A DNA stretch of 64,000 nucleotides from NCBI GenBank assembly GCA_023212725.1, contig JALBYF010000072.1:1-64000 (forward strand). The letters run 5' to 3'. The notes beneath the pieces are model-generated. The model was not told the DNA's origin. It saw only the letters and a list, made by a program, of their open reading frames with translations, and made no database searches. A program made the position numbers and the translations under genes. This document shows, in pieces, positions 19,618-29,438 of this stretch. This DNA is from Tranzscheliella williamsii. Lineage: Eukaryota > Basidiomycota > Ustilaginomycetes > Ustilaginales > Ustilaginaceae. Positions within the stretch are counted from its first letter, which is position 1, and each line of letters opens with the position of its first letter.

Positions 19618-22600
19618 CTAGACGTCGTATTCGAGGGTGAGGGTGGTGGGGATGGGGGATTCCTTTGCGTTGTCGTCGAGGTAGAGGCGCATGGTGACGC
19701 CGGCGAAGGGGTGCTGGACGATAGCGAAGCGGCCAGCGGGGCCGGGGGCTCTGCGGATGTTTTTCAGACGGAAGACCTGCCTGAGGGTAGCGGCGAGCGA
19801 GGCGGCGACGAGGCGAGCGCCAAAGCAAAAGTGGAGGCCGTGGCCGAGGAGGATATAGGCGGAGCGGGGGCGGTGTGGGTCGAGGCGGTGCGGGTTGGGG
19901 AAGGCGGCGGGGTCCATGGCGGCCTTGGAGGTGGCGACCAGGACCAGGTTGCCCGCCTTGACGGGGACCGGCCCGCGCGCGCCGTCCAGCACCGTGGTGT
20001 CGACAGCGGCAACGCGCGGCAGCCCGGGCACAACACCGGCATGCCGCATCCCCTCCATCACCCACCCCTCCATCTCGCGCTCCGCCTCGGCATCCTCCCG
20101 CTGCGCCAGCTCCACAATGCGTGCCTTGTACTCCTCGTAGCCCTCGCTCAGGTACAGGTCGATCAGCAGACTCGCCTGCTGCGTCAGATTCCCCGCAATC
20201 GGCGCCCCCATCCCGATGCAGTCCCCGACCAGATCCCCCACCGGCAGCTTGGTCTCGTTCAGCGCATGGTACAGCCGGTCCGCCTCGGGCTTGACCTCGA
20301 ACGCGCTCCCCTTGGCCGCCCAGTCTACCACGGACTCGGTCAGCGTGCCCTGCTTCTGCGTCTTGAGATGCCCCGCCAGAATGCCGCGCAGCACGGGCGC
20401 CAGCTTCTCGGCACCCTGCCGCAACAGCCACTCGTTCTGCGGGAGGATGTTGAACGACTGGTAGATAAAGAGGACCAGGTAGATGCTGAACGTCTCAAAC
20501 ACGGTCAGCAGGCCCTTGGGCTGCTGTGCGGTCTTGAGCGGGATCGCAAAGCGCTCGGCGATCCAGAGGATCGGCGTCACGTTGGTCACGTCACGGACAA
20601 TGTCGATGGAGCGCGTCTTCTTGGAGACGTAGGCGAGCGAGTGCTGCTCGATGAGCGCGGCGACGTGGTGGTTGAAGAACTGGCTCACCTTTTTCTCAAA
20701 GTCGGGCTCGAAGAAGACCTTGTGCAGGAGCGACGAGCGCTGGTCGTGGCGCTTGGCGTCGTCCCAGCCGATCATAAAGTCGTGCCCGTCGGTGCACTTG
20801 CGGATCGCGGTCTGGTACATGACGCGGAACGTCTCGCGGTCCTCAAACACCGCCTTGCAGCCCTGCTGTGTGTGGATCCCCGTGACGATTGCGTCCGAGC
20901 GCGGCCGCGTGAGGTCGTACTTGTCCAGCACCCCGTTGGTCTTGAGGATCCCGCGCGCCGCGCTAGGCGTGTAGAACGGAAGCAGCGCATACGCGCTCGT
21001 CCCCGTAAACGCCGCAGGCAGCGCCTGGAACAGCAGTGTCGGCAGCACACCGCCGTACGCACCCGGGTGCGGCGCCGCAGCCAGCTTAGAGACACCCCAG
21101 TTGGTGAGCGTGGTGCTGTTGAAATCGTACGTAAGAAAGCGGTCGCCACGGACCAGCGCCACCGCATCGTTGAGAATGCCCCTCCCTGTCGTCTGGCCGG
21201 GGCAGACACCGCTGCCGGGCATCGCCGGCTTGGTATCCTCCGCCATGAGTCCCGGATACAGCTCCAGATTGTCAATGTGGCCGTACAGCAGCTCGGCGTT
21301 GCGGGCGGTCTCGGGATCGGAATTCCACTCAGAGAACTGCTTGTATGGCTTGAGGTTAAGGTAGCGGCGGAACTCGTTCATGGTGCAGACGTTGAAGACG
21401 TTGCGCGCCTGGAGCTGGCCGAACAAGTCGACGACGCGCAGCGACGACGGGGTGCCGTGAGCGCCGAACGCATGGGCGGGCTCTTCGATGCAGTCCTTGA
21501 TCAGCTCGGCGAGTTTGACGTCGTCAAAGCGGCCGTCGGCGTCACGCTCCAGGCCCCCAAAGGTCCACTCTCGCGCCGGCTTACTCATGAGTTTGTGCCC
21601 GTGGTCCTTGGCCACCTGGAGGAACATTTCGGGTGTCACATCGTCGACGTTTTTGAGGTCGGGGAAACCGGTACGCAGCAGGTCCTGCATCCAAGTATCA
21701 TCGGCGGCGCTCAGGGCAGCATGCCAGTGGTAGAGGACAGCGAACTCGACCGAGACCACGTTGCCCGTGCCGCGCTCCAGGCGCTGGCCGTGCTGCTTGA
21801 TCTCGGCGCCCAAGTCGAGCCACCACTCGGAATCGGCACGCGGCGTGTTGAGAATCGCGGCAACGTAGTCCTTGAGCACCACCGAGGCAAAGTAGCCGAC
21901 GTTGATGTTGCGCGAAAGCTGGAAAAGATCCTCGTCCTGCCACTTTTTCTGCGCCTCGTCCAGGAGCGAGGGGTCCTTGTACTTGCCGTCCTCATTGACC
22001 GAGTAGAGCGAGTGGGCGATCGAGTTGTGATTACGCGAAAAGAGGAGCAGGACGGCGACCACACCGGGCGGCATCATCATGATGCGCTCCGACGCAATGG
22101 TATCTGGATAGATGAGGCCCTGTTCGTAGGTCCGAACACGCTTCTGTTCGAGGCCGGTGTTGCCGTAGAGCGTGCTGAGATCGACATAGGAGGAGGTATC
22201 ATTGATCCACTTGTCCTTGCGGTTGGTCTGGAAGCACTCGTGGATGACGACGGTGGCCATGCTGAAGAAGAGCCGGTTCAAGCCGGACGGGTGAGGCCTG
22301 AACTCGCCCTCCTTGCGGCGAAGGAGAAGATCGTAGACGAGCTCAGGATTGGGCAGATTAGGTCCTTTGGGTTTGGCGGTGGGCACGGTGCGCGAGTAGG
22401 GCGAGCCAGCCTTGCCCATGTCGGGATTCCAGAAGTTGTTGTTGCTGCCATCGTGCGTGCGATACCTGGCCTCTGGCCCGGCGAGCGAGCGGGGCGGGTG
22501 GGGCAGATCGTTCCAAAGCATGCCGATAAAGCCGTTGGAGGCGGCGGCGCTGAGACCCGAGTTGAGGGGCATGCCCTGGAGCATAGCCACACCATGCTCG

Positions 22601-22824
22601 AGCATCAAATCTCGATCATCTAGCGGGTCGCCCGAGGCAAGAGTGGTGAGTGCCTCGGCCACAGTCTTGGTGTTCTTCAGACCGAGGTGCATAAGATCAT
22701 GCTTGATCGAGGTCTTGGCCTGGATGGCGGTGGCACCAGCCGCCTGTTCGTCAGTCCTGCCATCAGGTGCACTGCTTGGCTTGCGGCGGATACTGCCGAT
22801 CAGTGTCTTCAACTGCCCAGGCAT
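19618..22824 (-). CDS. Ppo-type fatty acid dioxygenase / cytochrome P450 fusion (linoleate diol synthase family)
   Basis: Bifunctional heme enzyme making hydroxy-fatty-acid oxylipins. The N-terminal animal-peroxidase-like dioxygenase converts linoleate or oleate to a hydroperoxide, and the C-terminal P450 isomerises it. The protein has 1068 residues. Distal His195 is in TVVIHECFQT, the region SSYVDLSTLYG follows, and LYHWH carries the radical Tyr365 and proximal His368. In the P450 half, EGMR fits the ExxR motif and GHGLHFCFGARL carries the thiolate Cys1000. Because that cysteine is kept, the protein resembles 5,8- or 7,8-diol synthases more than 10R-dioxygenases, which lost it; the exact positional specificity cannot be read. 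The ATG at 22824 gives a standard start. A C/T-rich leader on this strand lies upstream (22,890-23,000). In ascomycetes such oxylipins control sporulation and host interaction. Confidence 0.93.
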   Translation of the reverse strand: MPGQLKTLIGSIRRKPSSAPDGRTDEQAAGATAIQAKTSIKHDLMHLGLKNTKTVAEALTTLASGDPLDDRDLMLEHGVAMLQGMPLNSGLSAAASNGFIGMLWNDLPHPPRSLAGPEARYRTHDGSNNNFWNPDMGKAGSPYSRTVPTAKPKGPNLPNPELVYDLLLRRKEGEFRPHPSGLNRLFFSMATVVIHECFQTNRKDKWINDTSSYVDLSTLYGNTGLEQKRVRTYEQGLIYPDTIASERIMMMPPGVVAVLLLFSRNHNSIAHSLYSVNEDGKYKDPSLLDEAQKKWQDEDLFQLSRNINVGYFASVVLKDYVAAILNTPRADSEWWLDLGAEIKQHGQRLERGTGNVVSVEFAVLYHWHAALSAADDTWMQDLLRTGFPDLKNVDDVTPEMFLQVAKDHGHKLMSKPAREWTFGGLERDADGRFDDVKLAELIKDCIEEPAHAFGAHGTPSSLRVVDLFGQLQARNVFNVCTMNEFRRYLNLKPYKQFSEWNSDPETARNAELLYGHIDNLELYPGLMAEDTKPAMPGSGVCPGQTTGRGILNDAVALVRGDRFLTYDFNSTTLTNWGVSKLAAAPHPGAYGGVLPTLLFQALPAAFTGTSAYALLPFYTPSAARGILKTNGVLDKYDLTRPRSDAIVTGIHTQQGCKAVFEDRETFRVMYQTAIRKCTDGHDFMIGWDDAKRHDQRSSLLHKVFFEPDFEKKVSQFFNHHVAALIEQHSLAYVSKKTRSIDIVRDVTNVTPILWIAERFAIPLKTAQQPKGLLTVFETFSIYLVLFIYQSFNILPQNEWLLRQGAEKLAPVLRGILAGHLKTQKQGTLTESVVDWAAKGSAFEVKPEADRLYHALNETKLPVGDLVGDCIGMGAPIAGNLTQQASLLIDLYLSEGYEEYKARIVELAQREDAEAEREMEGWVMEGMRHAGVVPGLPRVAAVDTTVLDGARGPVPVKAGNLVLVATSKAAMDPAAFPNPHRLDPHRPRSAYILLGHGLHFCFGARLVAASLAATLRQVFRLKNIRRAPGPAGRFAIVQHPFAGVTMRLYLDDNAKESPIPTTLTLEYDV

Positions 22825-24511
22825 GTTTGCTCCAACAAACGATCAGATCGCAGGGTGCTTAGGTACGAAAAATGGGAGACGAGTCAATCGTGACAGAGGA
22901 GAAAAAGAAGGCAGGGGAAGGAAGCCGGCTAGCGGCCTCTGCCTCCCTGACTGTGCTTTAAGCATGTCGAGCGGGCGGGCGAGCGAGACGAGCAGAGAGG
23001 CAGATAGGCAGGCAGGAAGAGGGCGAACGTGTAACGCCGCAATAAAGCGACTAGCTGGGCCCAGGGGCGGCTGATCTCTGCGATCGCAGGCCCAAGAGAA
23101 AAACAGCAAGACGCCGACCGTGGCGAAGGGACCCACCTGCCAGCCTCGTTCGTAAGGCGACCCGGGTGGGACAAGATGGGAGCACGCCCTTTCCCACGGA
23201 TGATGACCTCGGGTAAAATGACGATGCGTCCCATCGCTCATTAGCTGCCGCTTGGCCCTCGGGAGGGTTGGGCGAGGCGGACAACCAATGAAAGGCAACG
23301 CAGTGACAAGCGCTGTAAGACAGAAGAACGGGCAGTCAGTGAGACAGAAGGGTGGATCTGGCAGCTGTCAAAGGGCGCTGCTGGCCGCTGATCTCGGCCC
23401 CTGCTCTCGACTGTGACTGGTCAGAGATGATTATGATTGGTAATACCAGAGCGGCCATGCACTTACGAGCAACGATGCGGGTTACGATGATAGGCCAACG
23501 TACAGTATCGCCTCGGCTGCCTGTCCTCATCTAGCTGCGTCTCTGCATCGATGAGCAAATCGCCTGCTGTCGTCGCATCTGACAGCCGAAACTCTAATCG
23601 CAGCATGACACCTTCCAGATCTGCAAGCCATTCCCCTTCTGTCCCACCCCTTTCAACCGCCCCTCGCGGCTACCCTGACCGCTACGCAGGCAGCCCAGCT
23701 CGTCGCATTGCATGAAATTCATCCCGTTTTAGCGCCGCAGCCGTTCCCGATCTGAAGCCACCCCTCGGCCAAGCTGGGAGCTGAGATGGATGAGTACGAG
23801 CAAAGTCAACTCCGCGTATGCACGTCGCTGGCTTGGAAACTTTGATGTCGGTAGCCTATCATACGCTAGCCATCGTGTGAAGCGAGCGCAATGGCAGCCA
23901 AGTTGGCCGACAGAGCATGACCTGTCCACACGGTCTTTGCGCAGGCCCGCAGGTTGCTAGACGTTCGCCATCTCGCATCGCTGCCAACTGCACGGTGGCT
24001 GGCCGTAGTGACGTCGTCGAAGGCTTGTCTCCTGGCACTTTGCTTCGTGCCGGACGCGCGTCTCGTATCGGCCACGCCCCCATCGACCTGGGTTGCCTCG
24101 CACATACGCAACAGAACAGGATGCGCAGGTCCACTGGCCCAATCGCAGCGTCAGCTTCGACTCAGGACGGCTTTTGCCGTGAGAACCTGTAGGCGCAGAG
24201 GTTACTGCCCGAGGCGTCGCTGCAACGCTATGTGTACAACTGCCTAGCGAGCTTGTCCATCGATAGCATCCGCACGGTTGGCATCGGACTCCGGCTACTC
24301 AGCCTTGCTGCCGTGAAAGCCTTTTCAAGAACACCCGGGATGGCCTATAGCACGGCGCCCGCGGTCCAAGGTGCCTGTCATGGCCGCCATCCCGATACGA
24401 TTCGCCCTTTCAACCATCCTCACCGCTTCTGCCTCTTTTCGAGATAGTGTTGGCCAATCGTCCTTCCTATACCGTCATTAACCATCCTCTTTGTCCTGGC
24501 ACCTTTGCAAG
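22825..24511. other. Large divergent intergenic region between the Ppo gene and the DUF2235 gene
   Basis: About 1.7 kb with no supportable gene. Pyrimidine-rich leader-like sequence flanks both starts: on the minus strand before 22824 and on the plus strand at about 24,380-24,511. The middle has only short random frames. The size suggests more regulatory content than for the house-keeping neighbours. Confidence 0.5.
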
Positions 24512-26347
24512 ATGTCGAATCAGGGCAGCGGTTTGCGCCGGTCCAGCACATATCCGATCCAGGCTGTTCCTTCTGCGGATGGCATCAGAAGGGAGCCGAG
24601 CGGAGAGAAGCCCGAGGACGATTCGGTCTACCTCCCGGCGTCGATCCGTGCGCTTCGGTCGGCATCCAGTCCCCAGCCTCGTCGCACCATCGTCATCTGT
24701 CTCGACGGCACGGGAGATCAGTTCGACTACGACAATAGCAACGTTGTCCGCTTCGTGTCGTGCCTCAAGAAGGATGACCCAGCGCAGATCACCTACTACC
24801 AGGCGGGTATTGGGACGTACAAGGAGAACCATCACCGGCTTAAGGGGGGCGTCTCGTCGGCGCTCGATATGGCAGTCGGCAGTGGCCTCGGAGTCCACAT
24901 TCGCGATGCCTACCAGTTCCTCATGCAGAACTACCAGGAGGGAGACCGCATCTCGCTCCTCGGCTTTTCCCGCGGCGCCTACACCGCGCGCTGCCTCGCC
25001 GGCATGCTCCACAAGGTCGGCCTCCTGCCCGCCCACAACGGCGCCCAGGTCTCCTTCGCCTACCGCTTCTTCAAGGACGACTCGCCTGACGGCTGGAAAA
25101 TGTCGGCCGAGTTCAAACGCACCTTCTGCACCCACGTTGACATCCACTTCCTCGGTCTCTGGGATTGTGTTGCCAGCGTAGGCTTCGTGCCGCGCACCCT
25201 CCCCTTTAGCAAATCCTCCAACAACAGCATCCGCTACTTCCGCCACGCCGTCGCCCTCGACGAGCACCGAGCCAAGTTCAAGGCCTGCCACTGGATACAG
25301 AGAGATCCCACCGAGTCCGACCTGCAGAACCAGCGACAGGACATAATCCAGAACGAGCCAGTCCGCATCCACCGCGATCTCCAGCTGCGCCAGGAGCGCC
25401 ATGGCCAGTTGGGCCGCGCTGCACCCAGTGGCGCCAGTAGCGCAGACAGCAACACGACGGCGACTAACGAGAAGCGCAAGAGTTTGCTAAAAGGTTCGCT
25501 GCGATCCAGGCGTGCTAGCAAGTCGGTGAGCGGCGCCGACGATGAGCAAGGTGCAAGGGAGGCCGAGCAGGCGGAGCTCGAGAAGCTTTTCGAGCGGTAC
25601 GAAATGATGCTCGATGCCAAGGCGACGTACGAGACCGATGTCAAGGAGGTCTGGTTCGCGGGAGCGCATGCCGACGTGGGTGGTGGTGCCGTGCTCAACG
25701 AGACGCGCCACCAGCTGGCACGCATCCCGCTGCGCTGGATGCTGCGGCAGTGCTTTGAGTGTGAGACGGGCATCTTGCTGCTCACCCACAAGCTCGCCGA
25801 GACCGCGCTCGATCTGACCTCGCTCTATCCGGTTTACGAAGAGAAGCGACGCCCCCCCGTACTCGGTCCCTCGCCATCGCAGCTCGAGGCATGGCAATAC
25901 GGCACCCTCCCCTCGCTCCGCTCGCGCTCCATCTCCACGCGCGCCAGCCAGATCCAACCCGCTCCGGCCTCTGCCCACCACCCGCTCTCCGCCCGCTCCT
26001 TGACCCACCTCCACAGCCACATCGCCGCCCTCTCCGACTCGATGCAACCCGACACCGCCCTCGCCGAACACATCGAAGACTATTTCGACGCCCTCGCGCC
26101 CGTTAACGACCAGCTCGAACAGGCCAAGGGTTGGTACGTCCTCGAAGCGTGGCCTGTCAAGGTCCGCATCCAGCGCAAGTCCGACGGTGTCTGGCAAAAG
26201 AAGCTCCGGATGAATCTCGGCCGTTACCGGGCTGTCCGCGGCACCGACCCACTCCTCCATTGGACCGTACAGCTGAAACAGGAGAATACCCCCTACACCA
26301 TCAAGACGCGCCTCGACCAAGGCGCTGCTTGGCATATCGTGGCCTAA
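24512..26347 (+). CDS. DUF2235 (Tle1-like) alpha/beta-hydrolase domain protein
   Basis: Predicted serine hydrolase of unknown substrate, 611 residues from the ATG at 24512. The domain starts at about 65 with RTIVICLDGTGDQFDYDNSN, the usual opening of DUF2235. The nucleophile elbow GFSRGAYTAR has Ser153, and the acidic motif WFAGAHADVGGG is present about 230 residues later. In bacteria this domain forms the Tle1 phospholipase effectors of type VI secretion; fungi carry many related proteins whose function is mostly untested. A charged insertion (KRKSLLKGSLRSRRASKS...) sits between the two motifs. There is no signal peptide or membrane segment, so a cytosolic location is likely. The divergent neighbour is a fatty-acid oxygenase. 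A lipid link is tempting but unproven. Confidence 0.88.
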   Translation: MSNQGSGLRRSSTYPIQAVPSADGIRREPSGEKPEDDSVYLPASIRALRSASSPQPRRTIVICLDGTGDQFDYDNSNVVRFVSCLKKDDPAQITYYQAGIGTYKENHHRLKGGVSSALDMAVGSGLGVHIRDAYQFLMQNYQEGDRISLLGFSRGAYTARCLAGMLHKVGLLPAHNGAQVSFAYRFFKDDSPDGWKMSAEFKRTFCTHVDIHFLGLWDCVASVGFVPRTLPFSKSSNNSIRYFRHAVALDEHRAKFKACHWIQRDPTESDLQNQRQDIIQNEPVRIHRDLQLRQERHGQLGRAAPSGASSADSNTTATNEKRKSLLKGSLRSRRASKSVSGADDEQGAREAEQAELEKLFERYEMMLDAKATYETDVKEVWFAGAHADVGGGAVLNETRHQLARIPLRWMLRQCFECETGILLLTHKLAETALDLTSLYPVYEEKRRPPVLGPSPSQLEAWQYGTLPSLRSRSISTRASQIQPAPASAHHPLSARSLTHLHSHIAALSDSMQPDTALAEHIEDYFDALAPVNDQLEQAKGWYVLEAWPVKVRIQRKSDGVWQKKLRMNLGRYRAVRGTDPLLHWTVQLKQENTPYTIKTRLDQGAAWHIVA

Positions 26348-26525
26348 CGCTCTGATGATGCTCCACCTCGTCCGCGACCTGGTAATCCCTTGTGACGGAA
26401 TGAAACCCTGAATCCCTGCTGATCTCTTCTTCGTGCGTCTGTGTCGCGCGCTATCTCAACTTGTCGTCGCTGTGGACCGCATAGAGGTGGCACGCTGAGG
26501 GGCCATGTATTAGTAAAGAAAAGGG

Positions 26526-28928
26526 CTAGTAGCCCTCCAGATCCAGCGCCTCGAGAGCCAAATCATCTTCTCCATCTTCATCATCATCATCCCCGTCCTC
26601 GTCCTCGTCTTCTTCTTCTTCTTCCTCCTCCTCGTCTTCTTCTTCTTCTTCCTCTTCTTCCTCCTCTTCTTCTTCGTCCACCTCCTCTTCTTCCTGTTCT
26701 CCCACTTCTTCCTCTTCTTCCTGTAGTCCACTTGCTTCCTCTTCGACCTCGTCCTCTTCTTTCTTCCCCACCTTTATACCGTCGTCATCCGGCCTTTGAT
26801 TCACCTTGCCATCACTGCCTTCGTAATGTATGGTCGGCGGGCCGTGAACCTCGGGGCCCGGATCGCCCGTAGCTAACTCGTCTATTCGTGAGTCAGCAGT
26901 CAGCGTTCCGTTGTTGTTTTTGGCGCGATCCTCAGTATTGTATTGAGCGTCGATCGACCCCTGCCGACTTTGTTGGACCCTGTCCGAGCCGCTGTAGCTT
27001 TCGAGCTCGGTCGCGACGTTGTCGCTGCTTGTCCAAGCCGAGGATGCCGCGGCGGATTCTGTGGTAGATGATCCCGACAGATTCGATGCCGATGAGGTGA
27101 ATGCGGGCGGTTGCGTATGCGCGCGTGGATGTAAGGGTCGGTCCACTAAACTCAACTCCGCGGCATGCGCACCGCGCTGGGCCCCCGCGCTTGCCTTGGT
27201 CGGGGTTTGCTCACCGTCATCGTCGCGGCCCAAATGGCGCCGCCGCTGGTTCAGCGCATGCGCCGAGGCCGCGACGCTGGACGTAGGGTGCCGATCCTGG
27301 CTCGGCAGCTGCTCGTCAGGAATTTCGGCGTGGAAAATGGTGCCAGCTATGCCGATGTTAAAGCCCAACGTCGTGGGGCGAGCCCTTGGCGTGCTCACCT
27401 CGCTCTCCTCGTCGGTGACAGCGTCCTGGCCCATTGCATCGACAGAGTGGCGCAGATCGGTCGCTTCGACAAGCCGTCTGCTTGAAAGCTTCTTCGTCGG
27501 CGATCCGTTCTCGGAAGGACCAGCAACAATTGTATGCAAAAAGTTTGAACCATCGTCCTGAAGCTGGTCCTCCAGGAAGGACGCGATGGACAAGGGACTT
27601 TGCATGGGATACGTGTGCGAGTTGGCCAAAGGCGATGCTTTGGGGCTGAGGAAGCCAGTGAAGACAGAATCGGCAGCTGCATTCATCGTTCTGGGTCGTG
27701 GTGAGCCACCCTGTTGGAGTGACGTCGCAGACGTTTTCTCTGAATCTGCAAGGCTCGCTGCAAGGCTACGCGCAACAGCAGCTCCTTCGACAGCCGGCGC
27801 ATGCGACATTGAGCGCGAGATGGCCGAGCTCGAAGCAGCTGCGCGTCCACTTCGACTCGTTGGTCTCGAGAGCGCATGGGGTGGTGTTTGAGTACCGGAC
27901 GTGCTGATGGACGAGGTGCGCGAATGATGCGATCGGGTCGGAGTGGTCGGCCTGATCATGCTTACTGGCGGTGGCGGTGGAGGCGGAAGGTCAGGATCGA
28001 CCTCAAATTGAAGCTTCAAAGACGGATGCTGGATAGGCAGCTGCTGGCCGCGAGGTGGATGCTGAAATGAAGCAGCATGCGACGACGCACCGGTATGGCC
28101 GTTGGACTTTTCCACTGCAAGATATGCAGAAGAAGAAGAAATTGCGGGGTTCGAGCTGTTGGAGAGCCCATCGATCTGGCTGTGAATGTGTGAATGGTGT
28201 TGATGGTGATGATGGTGATGATGGGGCTGATGATGGCCGGCCCATGCATACGGGTCGGCGAGCAGGGAAAGTGGGTAGGGTGCTGGCCAGAGCCAGGAGG
28301 GTATGTGGTTGCGAGGTGGTAAGCGAAGGCCGTCCGGCTGGCCAAACTTGGCGATGAAGGAGGAGAGATGCGACGGCACCTCTGTCCATTCTGATGAGCT
28401 GGAATCGCGCAGAGCTCTGCCGAGCTCGCCCAAGAGAGAAGAGGTGGGCCAGGCTTGGACCTTTCGCATGCAGGCGATCAGGGTGCTGGTCACTTCGACA
28501 CCATCAAGGCAGTGGATATACAGCGGATGATTGCGCCGATCGAGCAGGATGGATAGTGCCCTTGCGGCGCCTTCTCTCGTAAGGCCGCCGCTCTCGTCCT
28601 TGGGCTTCTCGCATCGGACGTGCAAGAGATTGACATTGGTTGGATGGTCCTGCGATGTCGAAGCATTTGCCTTGCATCGCGAGGCCCAATCCTTGACGGC
28701 AGGATCGTTATCCAGCGGCCTTGGCGTAAGGCTCAGAACAGTGCGAAGATTCAATCTTGACAGAAAGTAGAGGTTTCTGGCCTTTGGGTAGGCACCTCGA
28801 TAGACAGTTTCACGGTGCGATTGCTGAGCGACATCGGCTTCCTCTGACAGCTGCGGCTTTTGGCGTTCGGCTGCTACGAATGCGACAGTAGAAAAGCGCA
28901 GCGGTGGTGTGAGAGGCTGCAACGACAT
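26526..28928 (-). CDS. Oca/Siw14-family tyrosine-phosphatase-like protein, predicted inactive, with long acidic tail
   Basis: 800 residues. The N-terminal 200 match the fungal Y_phosphatase2 family (Siw14, Oca1-Oca6): RFSTVAFVAAERQ, ETVYRGAYPKARNLYFLSRL and LRTVLSLTP, then the P-loop region at about 135-150. The P-loop reads HCLDGVEVT. Cys140 is present but the arginine expected six residues later is Val146, so classical CX5R phosphatase chemistry should not work. Family members of the Oca4/Oca6 type are also thought to be partly or wholly non-catalytic. The rest is disordered: a His-rich run near 230-250, Ser-rich segments, and a C-terminus (about 722-800) dominated by Glu and Asp. Yeast Oca proteins form a complex linked to inositol pyrophosphate control. 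Gene symbol left open. Confidence 0.82.
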   Translation of the reverse strand: MSLQPLTPPLRFSTVAFVAAERQKPQLSEEADVAQQSHRETVYRGAYPKARNLYFLSRLNLRTVLSLTPRPLDNDPAVKDWASRCKANASTSQDHPTNVNLLHVRCEKPKDESGGLTREGAARALSILLDRRNHPLYIHCLDGVEVTSTLIACMRKVQAWPTSSLLGELGRALRDSSSSEWTEVPSHLSSFIAKFGQPDGLRLPPRNHIPSWLWPAPYPLSLLADPYAWAGHHQPHHHHHHHQHHSHIHSQIDGLSNSSNPAISSSSAYLAVEKSNGHTGASSHAASFQHPPRGQQLPIQHPSLKLQFEVDPDLPPPPPPPVSMIRPTTPTRSHHSRTSSISTSGTQTPPHALSRPTSRSGRAAASSSAISRSMSHAPAVEGAAVARSLAASLADSEKTSATSLQQGGSPRPRTMNAAADSVFTGFLSPKASPLANSHTYPMQSPLSIASFLEDQLQDDGSNFLHTIVAGPSENGSPTKKLSSRRLVEATDLRHSVDAMGQDAVTDEESEVSTPRARPTTLGFNIGIAGTIFHAEIPDEQLPSQDRHPTSSVAASAHALNQRRRHLGRDDDGEQTPTKASAGAQRGAHAAELSLVDRPLHPRAHTQPPAFTSSASNLSGSSTTESAAASSAWTSSDNVATELESYSGSDRVQQSRQGSIDAQYNTEDRAKNNNGTLTADSRIDELATGDPGPEVHGPPTIHYEGSDGKVNQRPDDDGIKVGKKEEDEVEEEASGLQEEEEEVGEQEEEEVDEEEEEEEEEEEEEDEEEEEEEEDEDEDGDDDDEDGEDDLALEALDLEGY
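26580..26760. repeat. TTC/TCC-rich imperfect trinucleotide tract coding for the acidic tail
   Basis: On the plus strand the sequence is almost only T and C in three-base steps. On the coding (minus) strand it gives GAA/GAG/GAT codons. The tract is imperfect, mixing Glu, Asp and Val codons, so it is likely selected for acidity rather than being a pure expanding microsatellite. Confidence 0.8.
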
Positions 28929-29438
28929 GGCGAGCGACGTTCGGTGCCTGATCTGTGTTGCAGCTGGTCTCCAGCCACATCCGACTACGAGAACAAAACG
29001 GACGAAGCAGTGGGGATGCTCATTAGTGAAGAAGACTAGCCAGACGAACGGATCGTCACTTTCTCGTTGACCGCCCTAACGGCAGCGTGTGAGCATGTCT
29101 GGAGAGTCAACCACAATGACGCCAAAATGATGGGACAGAAAGATGATGATGGACATGACAGCTTCCGTTCCCCACCGGCTCAAGCAGCTCAGCATGATGG
29201 TTGTGTGGAGCGGAAGCCAACACACGTGACGCGTTGCGGTATGTTAGAGTTCTCTGCTGAAAGACCAACACCTACGAAAGAAGGACAACACCATAGAACT
29301 CTGACTGACCAACCAACTACATTTTCTGGGAGCTTCCTTCTTGTTTCTACCCCGTCCTTCTGCTCACGCTTGATCCCACTCTGAGCAGTGTTTCACCGTC
29401 TGGCGCGGCGCTTCGCTGGCAACCTTTGGTCTCGAAAG
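28929..29438. other. Divergent intergenic region between the Oca-like gene and BRL1
   Basis: About 510 bp. No gene is seen; it serves as a shared promoter region. Confidence 0.6.

Noticed and set aside
19552..22623. A 1023-codon frame on the plus strand, antisense to the Ppo gene
   Set aside because: The minus-strand frame has complete dioxygenase and P450 motifs. The antisense frame is a by-product of high G+C at wobble positions, with repetitive Arg/Glu/Val/Leu composition and no domain.
26580..26760. TTC/TCC tract as a pure microsatellite outside genes
   Set aside because: It is in frame with the Oca-like gene and encodes its acidic end; listed as a coding repeat.
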